DNA of 64,000 nucleotides from the NCBI GenBank assembly GCA_963662155.1, contig OY759263.1, positions 9,969,081 to 10,033,080 of the forward strand, given 5' to 3'. Below the pieces are notes generated by a model. It had not been told where the DNA came from. It saw nothing but the letters and a program-made list of their open reading frames with translations, and did not search any database. The position numbers and the translations under genes were made by a program. The DNA is from Lamellibrachia columna. Taxonomy: Eukaryota > Annelida > Polychaeta > Sabellida > Siboglinidae. Of the stretch, positions 51,711 through 63,599 are shown one piece after another. Every line of letters begins with the position of its first letter. The stretch's first letter is position 1.

Positions 51711-53089
51711 AACAAGATTTGCCATCCAAGCCAAAGGCCCAGATGGCAAGTGGACAAGGAAGCCATTGGCTTATCGAGAGTCCTACAATGTTCATCTACT
51801 TATAGCCCGCCCTCCTGAGATATGTGTCAACCTTGTTTTTAAACATATTCACGCTGCTAGCAGTTACACAATCTGTTGACAATTTGTTCCATTCATTTAT
51901 TGTCCTCTGTGAGAACGAGTGCTTCCTGATGTCCAATCTACATTGATCCTTTACTAATTTTACCTCATGTCCTCTAGTTCTGCTATCCTTCTTGAGTGAG
52001 AAAAACATATTTCTATCAATATTTTCATACCCATTCAATATCTTAAAAACTTCAATCTGATCTCCTCTTAACCTCCTTGTCTCTAGAGTTGTTAAACCAC
52101 ATTCTTTCAGGCGTTCTTCATAACTAAGGTCTCTCAGTTCTGGAATCATTTTAGTTGCTCTCCTTTGTATGCGTTCAAGCGTATCTATATCCTTCTTACG
52201 ATATGGTCTCCATGCTTGTATACAGTATTCTAAATGAGGTCTAACTATTGCTTTATAAAGAGGTATAATTAACTTTTTTCCCTTGTATGTTATGTTTCTT
52301 CTAATCAATCCAAGAATTTGATTACCCTTTGAAGCTGCAATACCACACTGCTCTGAAACTTTCATATCAGCGCTTATTGTAACTCCTAAGTCCTTTTCTT
52401 TTACAGTAGTACCCAGAACAGTATCTCCCATTCTATAGTTTACATTCAAGTTCCTATGTCCTGTATGTAGGCATTTACATTTCCCAAAATTGAACAACAT
52501 CTGCCATTTCTCAGACCATTTCACTAATCTGTCTAGATCGTTTTGTAAATGTTGTTTATCACCATCAGTATTAACCTTTCTAAACAGTTTTGTGTCGTCC
52601 GCAAATTTCAGTACGTTACTTGTTATACTGTCGTCCAAGTCATTGATATAAATTAAGAATAATATAGGTCCTAATACTGATCCTTGAGGTACCCCACTCA
52701 AAACCGATTTCCAATGTGAAACTTCTCCATCTACTACAACTCGTTGTCTTCTGTCAGTCAGCCATTGTTCTATCCAGTCAGTTATGCTATCCCCGATACC
52801 ATGGGCTTTTAATTTAAGTAGTAATCTTTGATGTGGCACTTTGTCAAAAGCTTTCTGAAAATCTAAGTAGATAATATCTACTGGCGATCCCACGTCTATC
52901 CACTTAGTGATTTCTTCCAAAAAACATAACATATTTGTTAAGCATGACCTCGCTTTAAGGAATCCATGTTGAGATGAATTTAATAATTTATGCTTAACGA
53001 GGAAGTCCACCATATGGTCTTTAATTAACCTTTCTAATAATTTACAAATCACTGACGTTAAACTCACTGGTCTGTAATTCTCTGATTTT
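51711..53089 (-). mobile_element. CR1 LINE insertion inside the satellite, 5' truncated, with target-site duplication
   Basis: It splits one satellite unit exactly: left flank ends gtcagttt at 51710 and the unit resumes with agtttatgtgcag at 53090, giving a probable 5-bp duplication agttt. The element 3' end is aaatcttgtt in its own orientation. The 5' end is truncated within RT (SENYRPVSLTSVICKLLERL). Confidence 0.92.
51796..53067 (-). CDS. CR1 reverse transcriptase C-terminal ORF, 423 codons, uninterrupted
   Basis: Contains [40 protein letters not shown] and the catalytic KFADDTKLF. It ends with the CR1 C-terminal domain (RGHEVKLVKD, FSQRTINEWNKL). Endonuclease and N-terminal RT are missing by 5' truncation, so it is not autonomous, but the lack of stops means recent insertion. 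Confidence 0.92.
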   Translation of the reverse strand: MSLTSVICKLLERLIKDHMVDFLVKHKLLNSSQHGFLKARSCLTNMLCFLEEITKWIDVGSPVDIIYLDFQKAFDKVPHQRLLLKLKAHGIGDSITDWIEQWLTDRRQRVVVDGEVSHWKSVLSGVPQGSVLGPILFLIYINDLDDSITSNVLKFADDTKLFRKVNTDGDKQHLQNDLDRLVKWSEKWQMLFNFGKCKCLHTGHRNLNVNYRMGDTVLGTTVKEKDLGVTISADMKVSEQCGIAASKGNQILGLIRRNITYKGKKLIIPLYKAIVRPHLEYCIQAWRPYRKKDIDTLERIQRRATKMIPELRDLSYEERLKECGLTTLETRRLRGDQIEVFKILNGYENIDRNMFFSLKKDSRTRGHEVKLVKDQCRLDIRKHSFSQRTINEWNKLSTDCVTASSVNMFKNKVDTYLRRAGYK

Positions 53090-56000
53090 AGTTTATGTGC
53101 AGTCAGTCTACAGTGAATTTATGCCGTGACTAATTATACTTTTACTCAATACCAACCGTTCTACAGGACAGTTGCTTGGTAGTTATGTCAGTTTATGTGC
53201 AGTCAGTCTACAGTGAATTTATGCCGTGACTAATTATACTTTTACTCAATACCAACCGTTCTACAGGACAGTTGCTTGGTAGTTACGTCAGTTTATGTGC
53301 AGTCAGTCTACAGTGAATTTATGCCACGACTAATTATACTTTTACTCAATACCAACCGTTCTACAGGACAGTTGCTTGGTAGTTATGTCAGTTTATGTGC
53401 AGTCAGTCTACAGTGAATTTATGCCGTGACTAATTATACTTTTACTCAATACCAACCGTTCTACAGGACAGTTGCTTGGTAGTTACGTCAGTTTATGTGC
53501 AGTCAGTCTACAGTGAATTTATGCCACGACTAATTATACTTTTACTCAATACCAACCGTTCTACAGGACAGTTGCTTGGTAGTTATGTCAGTTTATGTGC
53601 AGTCAGTCTACAGTGAATTTATGCCGTGACTAATTATACTTTTACTCAATACCAACCGTTCTACAGGACAGTTGCTTGGTAGTTATGTCAGTTTATGTGC
53701 AGTCAGTCTACAGTGAATTTATGCCGTGACTAATTATACTTTTACTCAATACCAACCGTTCTACAGGACAGTTGCTTGGTAGTTACGTCAGTTTATGTGC
53801 AGTCAGTCTACAGTGAATTTATGCCACGACTAATTATACTTTTTACTCAATACCAACCGTTCTACAGGACAGTTGCTTGGTAGTTATGTCAGTTTATGTG
53901 CAGTCAGTCTACAGTGAATTTATGCCGTGACTAATTATACTTTTACTCAATACCAACCGTTCTACAGGACAGTTGCTTGGTAGTTATGTCAGTTTATGTG
54001 CAGTCAGTCTACAGTGAATTTATGCCGTGACTAATTATACTTTTACTCAATACCAACCGTTCTACAGGACAGTTGCTTGGTAGTTACGTCAGTTTATGTG
54101 CAGTCAGTCTACAGTGAATTTATGCCACGACTAATTATACTTTTACTCAATACCAACCGTTCTACAGGACAGTTGCTTGGTAGTTATGTCAGTTTATGTG
54201 CAGTCAGTCTACAGTGAATTTATGCCGTGACTAATTATACTTTTACTCAATACCAACCGTTCTACAGGACAGTTGCTTGGTAGTTATGTCAGTTTATGTG
54301 CAGTCAGTCTACAGTGAATTTATGCCGTGACTAATTATACTTTTACTCAATACCAACCGTTCTACAGGACAGTTGCTTGGTAGTTATGTCAGTTTATGTG
54401 CAGTCAGTCTACAGTGAATTTATGCCACGACTAATTATACTTTTACTCAATACCAACCGTTCTACAGGACAGTTGCTTGGTAGTTATGTCAGTTTATGTG
54501 CAGTCAGTCTACAGTGAATTTATGCCGTGACTAATTATACTTTTACTCAATACCAACCGTTCTACAGGACAGTTGCTTGGTAGTTACGTCAGTTTATGTG
54601 CAGTCAGTCTACAGTGAATTTATGCCGTGACTAATTATACTTTTACTCAATACCAACCGTTCTACAGGACAGTTGCTTGGTAGTTATGTCAGTTTATGTG
54701 CAGTCAGTCTACAGTGAATTTATGCCACGACTAATTATACTTTTACTCAATACCAACCGTTCTACAGGACAGTTGCTTGGTAGTTATGTCAGTTTATGTG
54801 CAGTCAGTCTACAGTGAATTTATGCCGTGACTAATTATACTTTTACTCAATACCAACCGTTCTACAGGACAGTTGCTTGGTAGTTATGTCAGTTTATGTG
54901 CAGTCAGTCTACAGTGAATTTATGCCGTGACTAATTATACTTTTACTCAATACCAACCGTTCTACAGGACAGTTGCTTGGTAGTTATGTCAGTTTATGTG
55001 CAGTCAGTCTACAGTGAATTTATGCCGTGACTAATTATACTTTTACTCAATACCAACCGTTCTACAGGACAGTTGCTTGGTAGTTATGTCAGTTTATGTG
55101 CAGTCAGTCTACAGTGAATTTATGCCACGACTAATTATACTTTTACTCAATACCAACCGTTCTACAGGACAGTTGCTTGGTAGTTATGTCAGTTTATGTG
55201 CAGTCAGTCTACAGTGAATTTATGCCGTGACTAATTATACTTTTACTCAATACCAACCGTTCTACAGGACAGTTGCTTGGTAGTTATGTCAGTTTATGTG
55301 CAGTCAGTCTACAGTGAATTTATGCCGTGACTAATTATACTTTTACTCAATACCAACCGTTCTACAGGACAGTTGCTTGGTAGTTATGTCAGTTTATGTG
55401 CAGTCAGTCTACAGTGAATTTATGCCGTGACTAATTATACTTTTACTCAATACCAACCGTTCTACAGGACAGTTGCTTGGTAGTTATGTCAGTTTATGTG
55501 CAGTCAGTCTACAGTGAATTTATGCCGTGACTAATTATACTTTTACTCAATACCAACCGTTCTACAGGACAGTTGCTTGGTAGTTATGTCAGTTTATGTG
55601 CAGTCAGTCTACAGTGAATTTATGCCGTGACTAATTATACTTTTACTCAATACCAACCGTTCTACAGGACAGTTGCTTGGTAGTTACGTCAGTTTATGTG
55701 CAGTCAGTCTACAGTGAATTTATGCCGTGACTAATTATACTTTTACTCAATACCAACCGTTCTACAGGACAGTTGCTTGGTAGTTACGTCAGTTTATGTG
55801 CAGTCAGTCTACAGTGAATTTATGCCGTGACTAATTATACTTTTACTCAATACCAACCGTTCTACAGGACAGTTGCTTGGTAGTTACGTCAGTTTATGTG
55901 CAGTCAGTCTACAGTGAATTTATGCCGTGACTAATTATACTTTTACTCAATACCAACCGTTCTACAGGACAGTTGCTTGGTAGTTACGTCAGTTTATGTG

Positions 56001-57757
56001 CAGTCAGTCTACAGTGAATTTATGCCGTGACTAATTATACTTTTACTCAATACCAACCGTTCTACAGGACAGTTGCTTGGTAGTTACGTCAGTTTATGTG
56101 CAGTCAGTCTACAGTGAATTTATGCCGTGACTAATTATACTTTTACTCAATACCAACCGTTCTACAGGACAGTTGCTTGGTAGTTATGTCAGTTTATGTG
56201 CAGTCAGTCTACAGTGAATTTATGCCGTGACTAATTATACTTTTACTCAATACCAACCGTTCTACAGGACAGTTGCTTGGTAGTTACGTCAGTTTATGTG
56301 CAGTCAGTCTACAGTGAATTTATGCCGTGACTAATTATACTTTTACTCAATACCAACCGTTCTACAGGACAGTTGCTTGGTAGTTACGTCAGTTTATGTG
56401 CAGTCAGTCTACAGTGAATTTATGCCGTGACTAATTATACTTTTACTCAATACCAACCGTTCTACAGGACAGTTGCTTGGTAGTTACGTCAGTTTATGTG
56501 CAGTCAGTCTACAGTGAATTTATGCCGTGACTAATTATACTTTTACTCAATACCAACCGTTCTACAGGACAGTTGCTTGGTAGTTACGTCAGTTTATGTG
56601 CAGTCAGTCTACAGTGAATTTATGCCGTGACTAATTATACTTTTACTCAATACCAACCGTTCTACAGGACAGTTGCTTGGTAGTTACGTCAGTTTATGTG
56701 CAGTCAGTCTACAGTGAATTTATGCCGTGACTAATTATACTTTTACTCAATACCAACCGTTCTACAGGACAGTTGCTTGGTAGTTATGTCAGTTTATGTG
56801 CAGTCAGTCTACAGTGAATTTATGCCGTGACTAATTATACTTTTACTCAATACCAACCGTTCTACAGGACAGTTGCTTGGTAGTTACGTCAGTTTATGTG
56901 CAGTCAGTCTACAGTGAATTTATGCCGTGACTAATTATACTTTTACTCAATACCAACCGTTCTACAGGACAGTTGCTTGGTAGTTACGTCAGTTTATGTG
57001 CAGTCAGTCTACAGTGATTTTATGCCGTGACTAATTATACTTTTACTCAATACCAACCGTTCTACAGGACAGTTGCTTGGTAGTTATGTCAGTTTATGTG
57101 CAGTCAGTCTACAGTGAATTTATGCCGTGACTAATTATACTTTTACTCAATACCAACCGTTCTACAGGACAGTTGCTTGGTAGATACGTCAGTTTATGTG
57201 CAGTCAGTCTACAGTGAATTTATGCCGTGACTAATTATACTTTTACTCAATACCAACCGTTCTACAGGACAGTTGCTTGGTAGTTACGTCAGTTTATGTG
57301 CAGTCAGTCTACAGTGAATTTATGCCGTGACTAATTATACTTTTACTCAATACCAACCGTTCTACAGGACAGTTGCTTGGTAGTTATGTCAGTTTATGTG
57401 CAGTCAGTCTACAGTGAATTTATGCCGTGACTAATTATACTTTTACTCAATACCAACCGTTCTACAGGACAGTTGCTTGGTAGTTACGTCAGTTTATGTG
57501 CAGTCAGTCTACAGTGAATTTATGCCGTGACTAATTATACTTTTACTCAATACCAACCGTTCTACAGGACAGTTGCTTGGTAGTTATGTCAGTTTATGTG
57601 CAGTCAGTCTACAGTGAATTTATGCCGTGACTAATTATACTTTTACTCAATACCAACCGTTCTACAGGACAGTTGCTTGGTAGTTATGTCAGTTTATGTG
57701 CAGTCAGTCTACAGTGAATTTATGCCACGACTAATTATACTTTTTGTTCCATTCCAG

Positions 57758-57778
57758 CTGATCCATGGAAGAAAACAG
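57758..57778 (+). CDS. Exon 37: 21-nt microexon before the membrane segment
   Basis: Phase 1-1, acceptor ttgttccattccag, donor gtaatg. Encodes ADPWKKT between SEA 2 and the transmembrane exon. Inferred because the splice sites are strong and phases match. Skipping it would keep the frame. Confidence 0.68.
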
Positions 57779-58460
57779 GTAATGCACCTTTCATTGTTGA
57801 AATAATTTTGTTTATACTATTTCTTTTACACTGAGTCATTGTAAATAACTGGTCACTGAGGAATTCACGATATAATGTAATGTTTAAAACGATACTGTTG
57901 TGTTTTCCATAATAGTTATCCTTGTTTAATTGATAATTATAATCGTCATTGTGCTGACAGAATTGTTAGAATCCACTTGATTGGAAATAGTTTATTCTGC
58001 ACCTAGTACCCTGCCAAACCACATAAATACGCCGCCTATTTTATGTTTCTTATTTCGTTCAGTATGTATCGCAGTTAATAGTTGCAGCTAATTTGCATTT
58101 ACAATTGGTATATAAATGGACGTGTCATATTAATTTGTGCCAGGACACAAACATGTGTCATATGTCATAATTATTAGTAAAACTATGTTTAATTGGTTTG
58201 TTTACACTAAAGTAGTACAGCGTAATCGGATGATACTGAACTCCACCTGATTGGTGTTATACTCAGGAATATGTACAGCTTTTATACCTGTAGTGATAAA
58301 TTAATGGTAGAATAATGCAAGGTTGGTTATGCAACATCAACTTGTCCACCAGCTGAGCTTCCAATGTGTGTGCTTGCATGCATGCCTGCATGCATGTGTA
58401 TGCGCGCACGTGTCAGTGCCAGCTGTGTAATACATCATACGTTATGTTAATTCCACTCAG

Positions 58461-58756
58461 CCCCACTGGTGCCAATTATCATCGGAACTGTGATTGGCGT
58501 CGTGTTCGTCATCTTGGTCATCATTCTCGTCTTCCACATCGTGAAGACAGTGAGGAAACATCGCGTCACAGCTAAATCTCCCGTTGGCGATGAAATGGGC
58601 TTGCCTAACTATGGGATGCGACAACCTGTCAACCGCAGGTTCTGGCAGGATCGCGGCCACTCCATGCAGGAGCCCCAAGCATCTCCACTGCATGATGCTT
58701 ACAATCATCAACGAATGAGCCACATCAGCAAGGCAATTGGGCGGTTCTCCAACATT
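58461..58756 (+). CDS. Exon 38: transmembrane segment and cytoplasmic tail
   Basis: 296 nt, phase 1-0, acceptor aattccactcag, donor gtaagt. APLVPIIIGTVIGVVFVILV with the following IILVF forms one helix of about 24 hydrophobic residues. KTVRKHRVTAK follows as the stop-transfer basic stretch, so the mucin, EGF and SEA domains are extracellular. The tail includes GMRQPVNRRFWQDRGHS. If the donor is not used, the frame runs 25 codons further and ends RFITYLSNK at 58831, an alternative C-terminus. Confidence 0.9.
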
Positions 58757-59249
58757 GTAAGTAGTTGTATGTCCAGTATGACAGGTAGCAATGAAGACAA
58801 ACGATTCATCACCTACTTGTCCAACAAGTAGCAATGTTTTATTATATACTTGCTATGGTAAAAAATTGTATAGAATATATACATTTATATGTATGTATGT
58901 AATATGTATGTATATGTATATATATATATAATATATATATAATGTATGTATATATATATATAATATATATTTATGATATTCTGAAACTTGGGCAATTTCG
59001 TTCACACGGGGAGGTAAATGTGTAACCTGTTGTGGACTCACCAACTCTAGAGAAGGAACTCTAATAAACCAGGCTGTAGGAGTTGTGACCACAGTAATTA
59101 TATCAACAGAAAAGTGATTGCGAACCAAAATGGAGGGATAAATACCCAGCAAAGAATTGTCAGTAATGAGTTTGATCGAGTATAGCACAAGGGTGTCATG
59201 GCGAAACTTTCTTCATTTGGCATCCTAGGTGTCCTGCATTGTTGGATTG

Positions 59250-60228
59250 CGTCATTGTCACATAGATAGCTGTCTGTTGTGTTAGATGGCAGTCATGGCA
59301 CTACATCATTGTCACATAGACAGCTGTCTATTGTGTTAGATGGCAGTCATGGCACTACATCATTGTCACATAGACAGCTGTCTATTGTGTTAGATGGCAG
59401 TCATGGCACTACATCATTGTCACATAGACAGCTGTCTGTTGTGTTAGATGGCAGTCATGGCACTACATCATTGTCACATAGACAGCTGTCTATTGTGTTA
59501 TATGGCAGTCATGGCACTACATCATTGTCACATAGACAGCTGTCTATTGTGTTAGATGGCAGTCATGGCACTACATCATTGTCACATAGACAGCTGTCTG
59601 TTGTGTTAGATGGCAGTCATGGCACTACATCATTGTCACATAGACAGCTGTCTGTTGTGTTAGATGGCAGTCATGGCACTACGTCATTGTCACATAGACA
59701 GCTGTCTATTGTGTTAGATGGCAGTCATGACACTACATCATTGTCACATAGACAGCTGTCTGTTGTGTTAGATGGCAGTCATGGCACTACATCATTGTCA
59801 CATAGACAGCTGTCTATTGTGTTAGATGGCAGTCATGGCACTACATCATTGTCACATAGACAGCTGTCTGTTGTGTTAGATGGCAGTCATGGCACTACAT
59901 TATTGTCACATAGACAGCTGTCTGTTGTGTTAGATGGCAGTCATGGCACTACATCATTGTCACATAGACAGCTGTCTGTTGTGTTAGATGGCAGTCATGG
60001 CACTACGTCATTGTCACATAGACAGCTGTCTGTTGTGTTAGATGGCAGTCATGGCACTACATCATTGTCACATAGACAGCTGTCTGTTGTGTTAGATGGC
60101 AGTCATGGCACTACGTCATTGTCACATAGACAGTTGTCTGTTGTGTTAGATGGCAGTCATGGCACTACATCATTGTCACATAGATAGCTGTCTATTGTGT
60201 TAGATGGCAGTCATGGCACTACATCATT
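59250..60228 (+). repeat. 54-bp minisatellite, about 18 copies
   Basis: The unit is gtgttagatggcagtcatgg plus cactacatcattgtcacata and gacagctgtctgtt. Each unit contains the perfect palindrome gacagctgtc. Copies differ at tgtctgtt/tgtctatt and catca/cgtca. 54 is a multiple of three, which explains the 302-codon opening. Intronic. Confidence 0.96.
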
Positions 60229-60289
60229 TTGTAAACCTATATATGCTGGGGTCCCCCAAGAAGCATTCTGTGTTTTTTTTTATGCTCAT

Positions 60290-60600
60290 CGATTACTTCA
60301 CTTCACAGTTGCATAATGATCTTCATATATTCATTGACGATTCCACACCCTACATTATCATAACATTCAATGCCAGTAAAACGGAAGAGACGTTCATCAG
60401 CAGGAAAAGGAACCGGTGTCATCCTCCACTTTGTTTCACAAATAATGAACTACAGCCAACAGACTGCATCGCCCTCTTGGGTGTTGCCATCACTAAAACA
60501 TTGTCTTGGTCGCAGCACATCACAAGCATAGCCAAAAAGCCAATAAAACGAAGCGCAGTGACATCCTAGGCCATTCAAGGAAAGACCCGCCTATACACCC
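60290..60600 (+). mobile_element. Non-LTR RT fragment
   Basis: One frame reads TFNASKTEETFISRKRNR, then LQPTDCIALLGVAITKTLSW and QHITSIAKK. This is the N.SKT..LLG...+..LSW..HI..IAKK segment C-terminal to the catalytic core of jockey/L2-like reverse transcriptases. Truncated on both sides. Confidence 0.75.
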
Positions 60601-60839
60601 TCTTATGGAGTAAGCTTCCCCAATTTAGAACAGAGCAGTTTCAATATCACTGAAGGTGTTAGATCAGCTGCAGGACAAAGCCTCCTGAGAATCAATTAAC
60701 TTCTCATCACATCCTCTTTTCAACCATCCATTTGGCTAGCGTTATCATTCTCATAGCATATCATTATAATTCAAGTACATAATCAGAGCAAGTTGTGTTA
60801 AGCAAGTATTCATTTAAAGTGTTTATATTAATTTTGTAG

Positions 60840-60926
60840 AATTGGGGCATCGTCCGAAATTTCGCCAACCATAACGGACCTGAACAACAGGAGAAGCTTC
60901 ATCGACGCCCAGAGACCAATGAATGG
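60840..60926 (+). CDS. Exon 39: cytoplasmic tail segment
   Basis: 87 nt (symmetric), acceptor ttaattttgtag, donor gtgagt. In phase 0, as the transmembrane exon demands, it reads NWGIVRNFANHNGPEQQEKL and ends PETNEW. In phase 2 it is also open (IGASSEISPTITDLNNRRSF). The choice is uncertain because the last exon has its longer opening in phase 2. Confidence 0.6.
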
Positions 60927-61185
60927 GTGAGTCGATTGTAATCAATGACGTGTTTATAATCGAAGCGTGTGCTACTACGTATTATCCTGAGTACCTTTGT
61001 TTGGTTATTAGAAAAAAAGGTGTGGGTATTCAGTGTGTTAATTGTGGCACCACCTGGTGAATTGGATTACAGCAGAGTCAAGTAGTGTTGACTATTACTA
61101 CTACTTACTGGGTCGAGAGGATGAAAAAGTACTAAAAAGTGTAATGCTAAAATTAATCTCGCCAACCTGACTGCATCAGCCACTG

Positions 61186-61662
61186 GTTGATAGACACAGT
61201 GGCACATTGTACTTTGTCCCAGTTGATAGACACAATGGCACATTATACTTTGTACCAGTGAATAGACACAATGGCACATTGTACTTAGTCCCAGTTGATA
61301 GACACAATGACACATTGTACTTTGTCCCAGTGGATAGACACAGTGGCACATTGTACTTTGTCCCAGTTGATAGACACAATGGCACATTGTACTTTGTCCC
61401 AGTTGATAGACACAATGGCACATTATACTTTGTCCCAGTTGATAGACACAATGGCACATTGTACTTTGTCCCAGTTGATAGACACAATGGCACATTGTAC
61501 TTTGTCCCAGTTGATAGACACAATGGCACATTGTACTTTGTCCCAGTTGATAGACACAATGGCACATTGTACTTTGTCCCAGTTGATAGACACAATGGCA
61601 CATTGTACTTTGTCCCAGTTGATAGACACAATGGCACATGTATTTGTACTTTGTCCCAGTTG
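61186..61662 (+). repeat. 36-bp minisatellite, about 13 copies
   Basis: The unit is tagacacaatggcacattgt plus actttgtcccagttga. 36 is a multiple of three, so long ORFs appear in both strands and are artefacts. Flanks at 61112-61155 and 61799-61850 are themselves similar (gaggatgaaa(a/c)agt, aaaaagtg, gtaatgct). Confidence 0.96.
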
Positions 61663-62236
61663 CAGTCTTAGCCTAGAGTATTACTTGCTAACACAACTTT
61701 TGGTCCGCATACGGGCATTTAGATGTAATGTATCCTATACAATGTACTTCCATACATTGTGTAGAATGTATAGCTATTGTAGGTTAGTAATACTACCTAT
61801 TGGCCCAAGAGGATGAAACAGTGTTAAAAAGTGGTTTGGTGTAATGCTAGGTATCGTGATATTTAGAAATGTCTGCACATCTACAAATCTGGCTTGATCA
61901 CCTCAATACTTGATGTGATGCAGACGTTGCTTGTGTATGTTTTGGTATACCATTTTCACGATAATAATCAATTCTACTAAGTAAAACCTCATATTCATAT
62001 TCATATTACCTGTAAATGGCTGAGAAAATAAAAATTTATTTTGTTAGCATTTTTTTATGTTTACCATTTGTGTAGACTACTCTTAGTATAATTATTGTCT
62101 TAGCAACTTATGGTGTGTACAATATTACTATGTATGTAAAGCCCCTGAGAGCAATCTCAAGTGATCGGCCGCTATGTAAGTACTTTTATTGTTATGGGAC
62201 AGTGGTTATTTGTTACCTTGTATTATCCCTTTACAG

Positions 62237-62327
62237 GCCTGGACTGCAGCCAGATAGGAAGACTTCAGCCACATCACGGACAACGATATTGACCGACCTG
62301 ACCACCGTTTCTCAACCAACGATGTAG
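62237..62327 (+). CDS. Exon 40: probable terminal coding exon
   Basis: Acceptor tatccctttacag. In phase 0 (consistent with exons 38-39) only AWTAAR is added before TAG at 62255-62257. In phase 2 the frame runs PGLQPDRKTSATSRTTILTD to a TAG at 62325-62327. No donor-like site is convincing downstream. Which stop is used is unresolved. Confidence 0.5.
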
Positions 62328-63295
62328 TGACTAATTTAGCACCTACACCAACTAAGGCAATGTTTGCCATAAAACACTTTAAAACATTTGCTATGGCTAC
62401 ATTCATTTACCAACACACACCAAGAATTGTCAGTAAGAATGTATCTTTCACACACAGGTGAAATCATAGTGTTTTCAAACAAATCATCTAACAAAGGTTG
62501 TGGAATTCGATAGTAATTGTGTAGCGTAGACAGCATGCAGTTGTTCATTAATGTTTTAAAGGTCTGAAAGTTGTAAGAAACATAAATGTAATGGTTGTGT
62601 GAACCAGTTGTAGGCAGCAGGATGTCGGTTGTGAAGATGATAACAATTGTAGCAGTTGTACATTTATAACTTTCAACCCATGAATGTTGTCATGTTTCTA
62701 ATTACATATCATCACATCTCCTATGTGAAACCTTTGTATATTTGAAATATGGTATAATCAATTACATATTATTTGTATTATTGTAATGTTACTAACGAAC
62801 ATTAACACAATCATAATACTATAACCACTATGATATCGTTAATTTGTAATAGTATTTCTTGTGTGTCACTGGTATTAGAAAACTGCCATGATATGAGCGT
62901 AAATGTCAATATTTGAATTACATGAACGTGGCATAACTCTTTCCCATATCAATCTTCCATCAAAAACATGGAAGCAAGGAATTGTAACTAAGTGATTGTC
63001 TGCTTACTGCAGTGGACGCACATATTCATGAGTATGTGTATATTTATGTTAACAACAGCATTTTTCCAATAGTCATGTTAAAGATGTTTGGTGATGATCT
63101 ACAAAGAAAAATACCATATTATTTATTTTAATATTGTTTGCACTAATTCCTAATAACTTGAATTCGTTGGTTGTTGCGTTAGATAGCATGCACATTAAAA
63201 AGTTTCGATGTTGAAGCTTCAAATATATGTTTCCTATCAGCTGTTTTACCTACTTCCTGTAAGTCTAGTTTTCTTACAAGCAGAAATGAAAAGAT

Positions 63296-63430
63296 TTAAC
63301 AAGATTTAACAAGTTCCAGATGGTAAGTGGACAAGGAAGCCATTGGCTTATCGAGAGTCCAACAATTTTCTCATCTATGTGTAGCCCTCCCTTACCAAAT
63401 ATCTGTCAAATCTATTTTTAAAGGAATAAC
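63296..63430 (-). mobile_element. CR1 3'-end fragment
   Basis: gatttaacaagatttaacaa then gtggacaaggaagccattgg and cttatcgagagtcc match the 3' ends of the CR1 copies at 30.9 and 51.7 kb. Here the terminal aaatcttgtt motif is doubled, showing that the family's tail is a short tandem repeat. Confidence 0.75.
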
Positions 63431-63593
63431 ATCAATAAATATTTTATCATTGCTGATATGTTAATAATTATTTTTTAATATGGCATACATAATTGACCAA
63501 TTGAGCCGATTTGCTCTGTTCAAATGTTTGTAATAATGATGGTTTATCTGTACTGAACATGTTGAACATATGTTTAAACATCTAAGATTTACA

Positions 63594-63599
63594 AATAAA
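63594..63599 (+). terminator. Candidate polyadenylation signal AATAAA
   Basis: AATAAA lies about 1.27 kb after the last stop and downstream of a CR1 fragment. A weaker ATTAAA is at about 63193. I cannot say which, if either, ends the transcript. Confidence 0.25.

Larger units (their letters stand above)
48755..57744 (+). repeat. 100-bp satellite array, about 76 copies
   Basis: Exact 100-bp period (e.g. aggacagttgcttggtagtt at 48781, 48881, 48981). About 29.6 copies lie left and 46.5 right of the CR1. Variation is nearly confined to two positions: gtta(c/t)gtcag and atgc(cacg/cgtg)ac. Rare others: an extra T near 53841, an a/t near 57017 and gtagatacg near 57183. Each unit contains ctaattatacttttactcaa followed by ttctacag, resembling a branch point, pyrimidine-rich tract and AG acceptor. 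Confidence 0.97.
48326..57757 (+). other. 9.4-kb intron made almost entirely of 100-bp satellite
   Basis: Donor gtaagc at 48326; acceptor ttgttccattccag ending 57757. After about 430 bp of unique sequence, the satellite runs to within 13 bp of the acceptor AG, interrupted once by a CR1 insertion. Confidence 0.85.

Noticed and set aside
48755..57744. CRISPR-like array
   Set aside because: Units are directly contiguous 100-bp copies without variable spacers, in a eukaryotic intron.
59279..60187. 302-codon ORF as a separate repeat-protein gene
   Set aside because: No promoter, splice or start context; explained by the 54-bp minisatellite.
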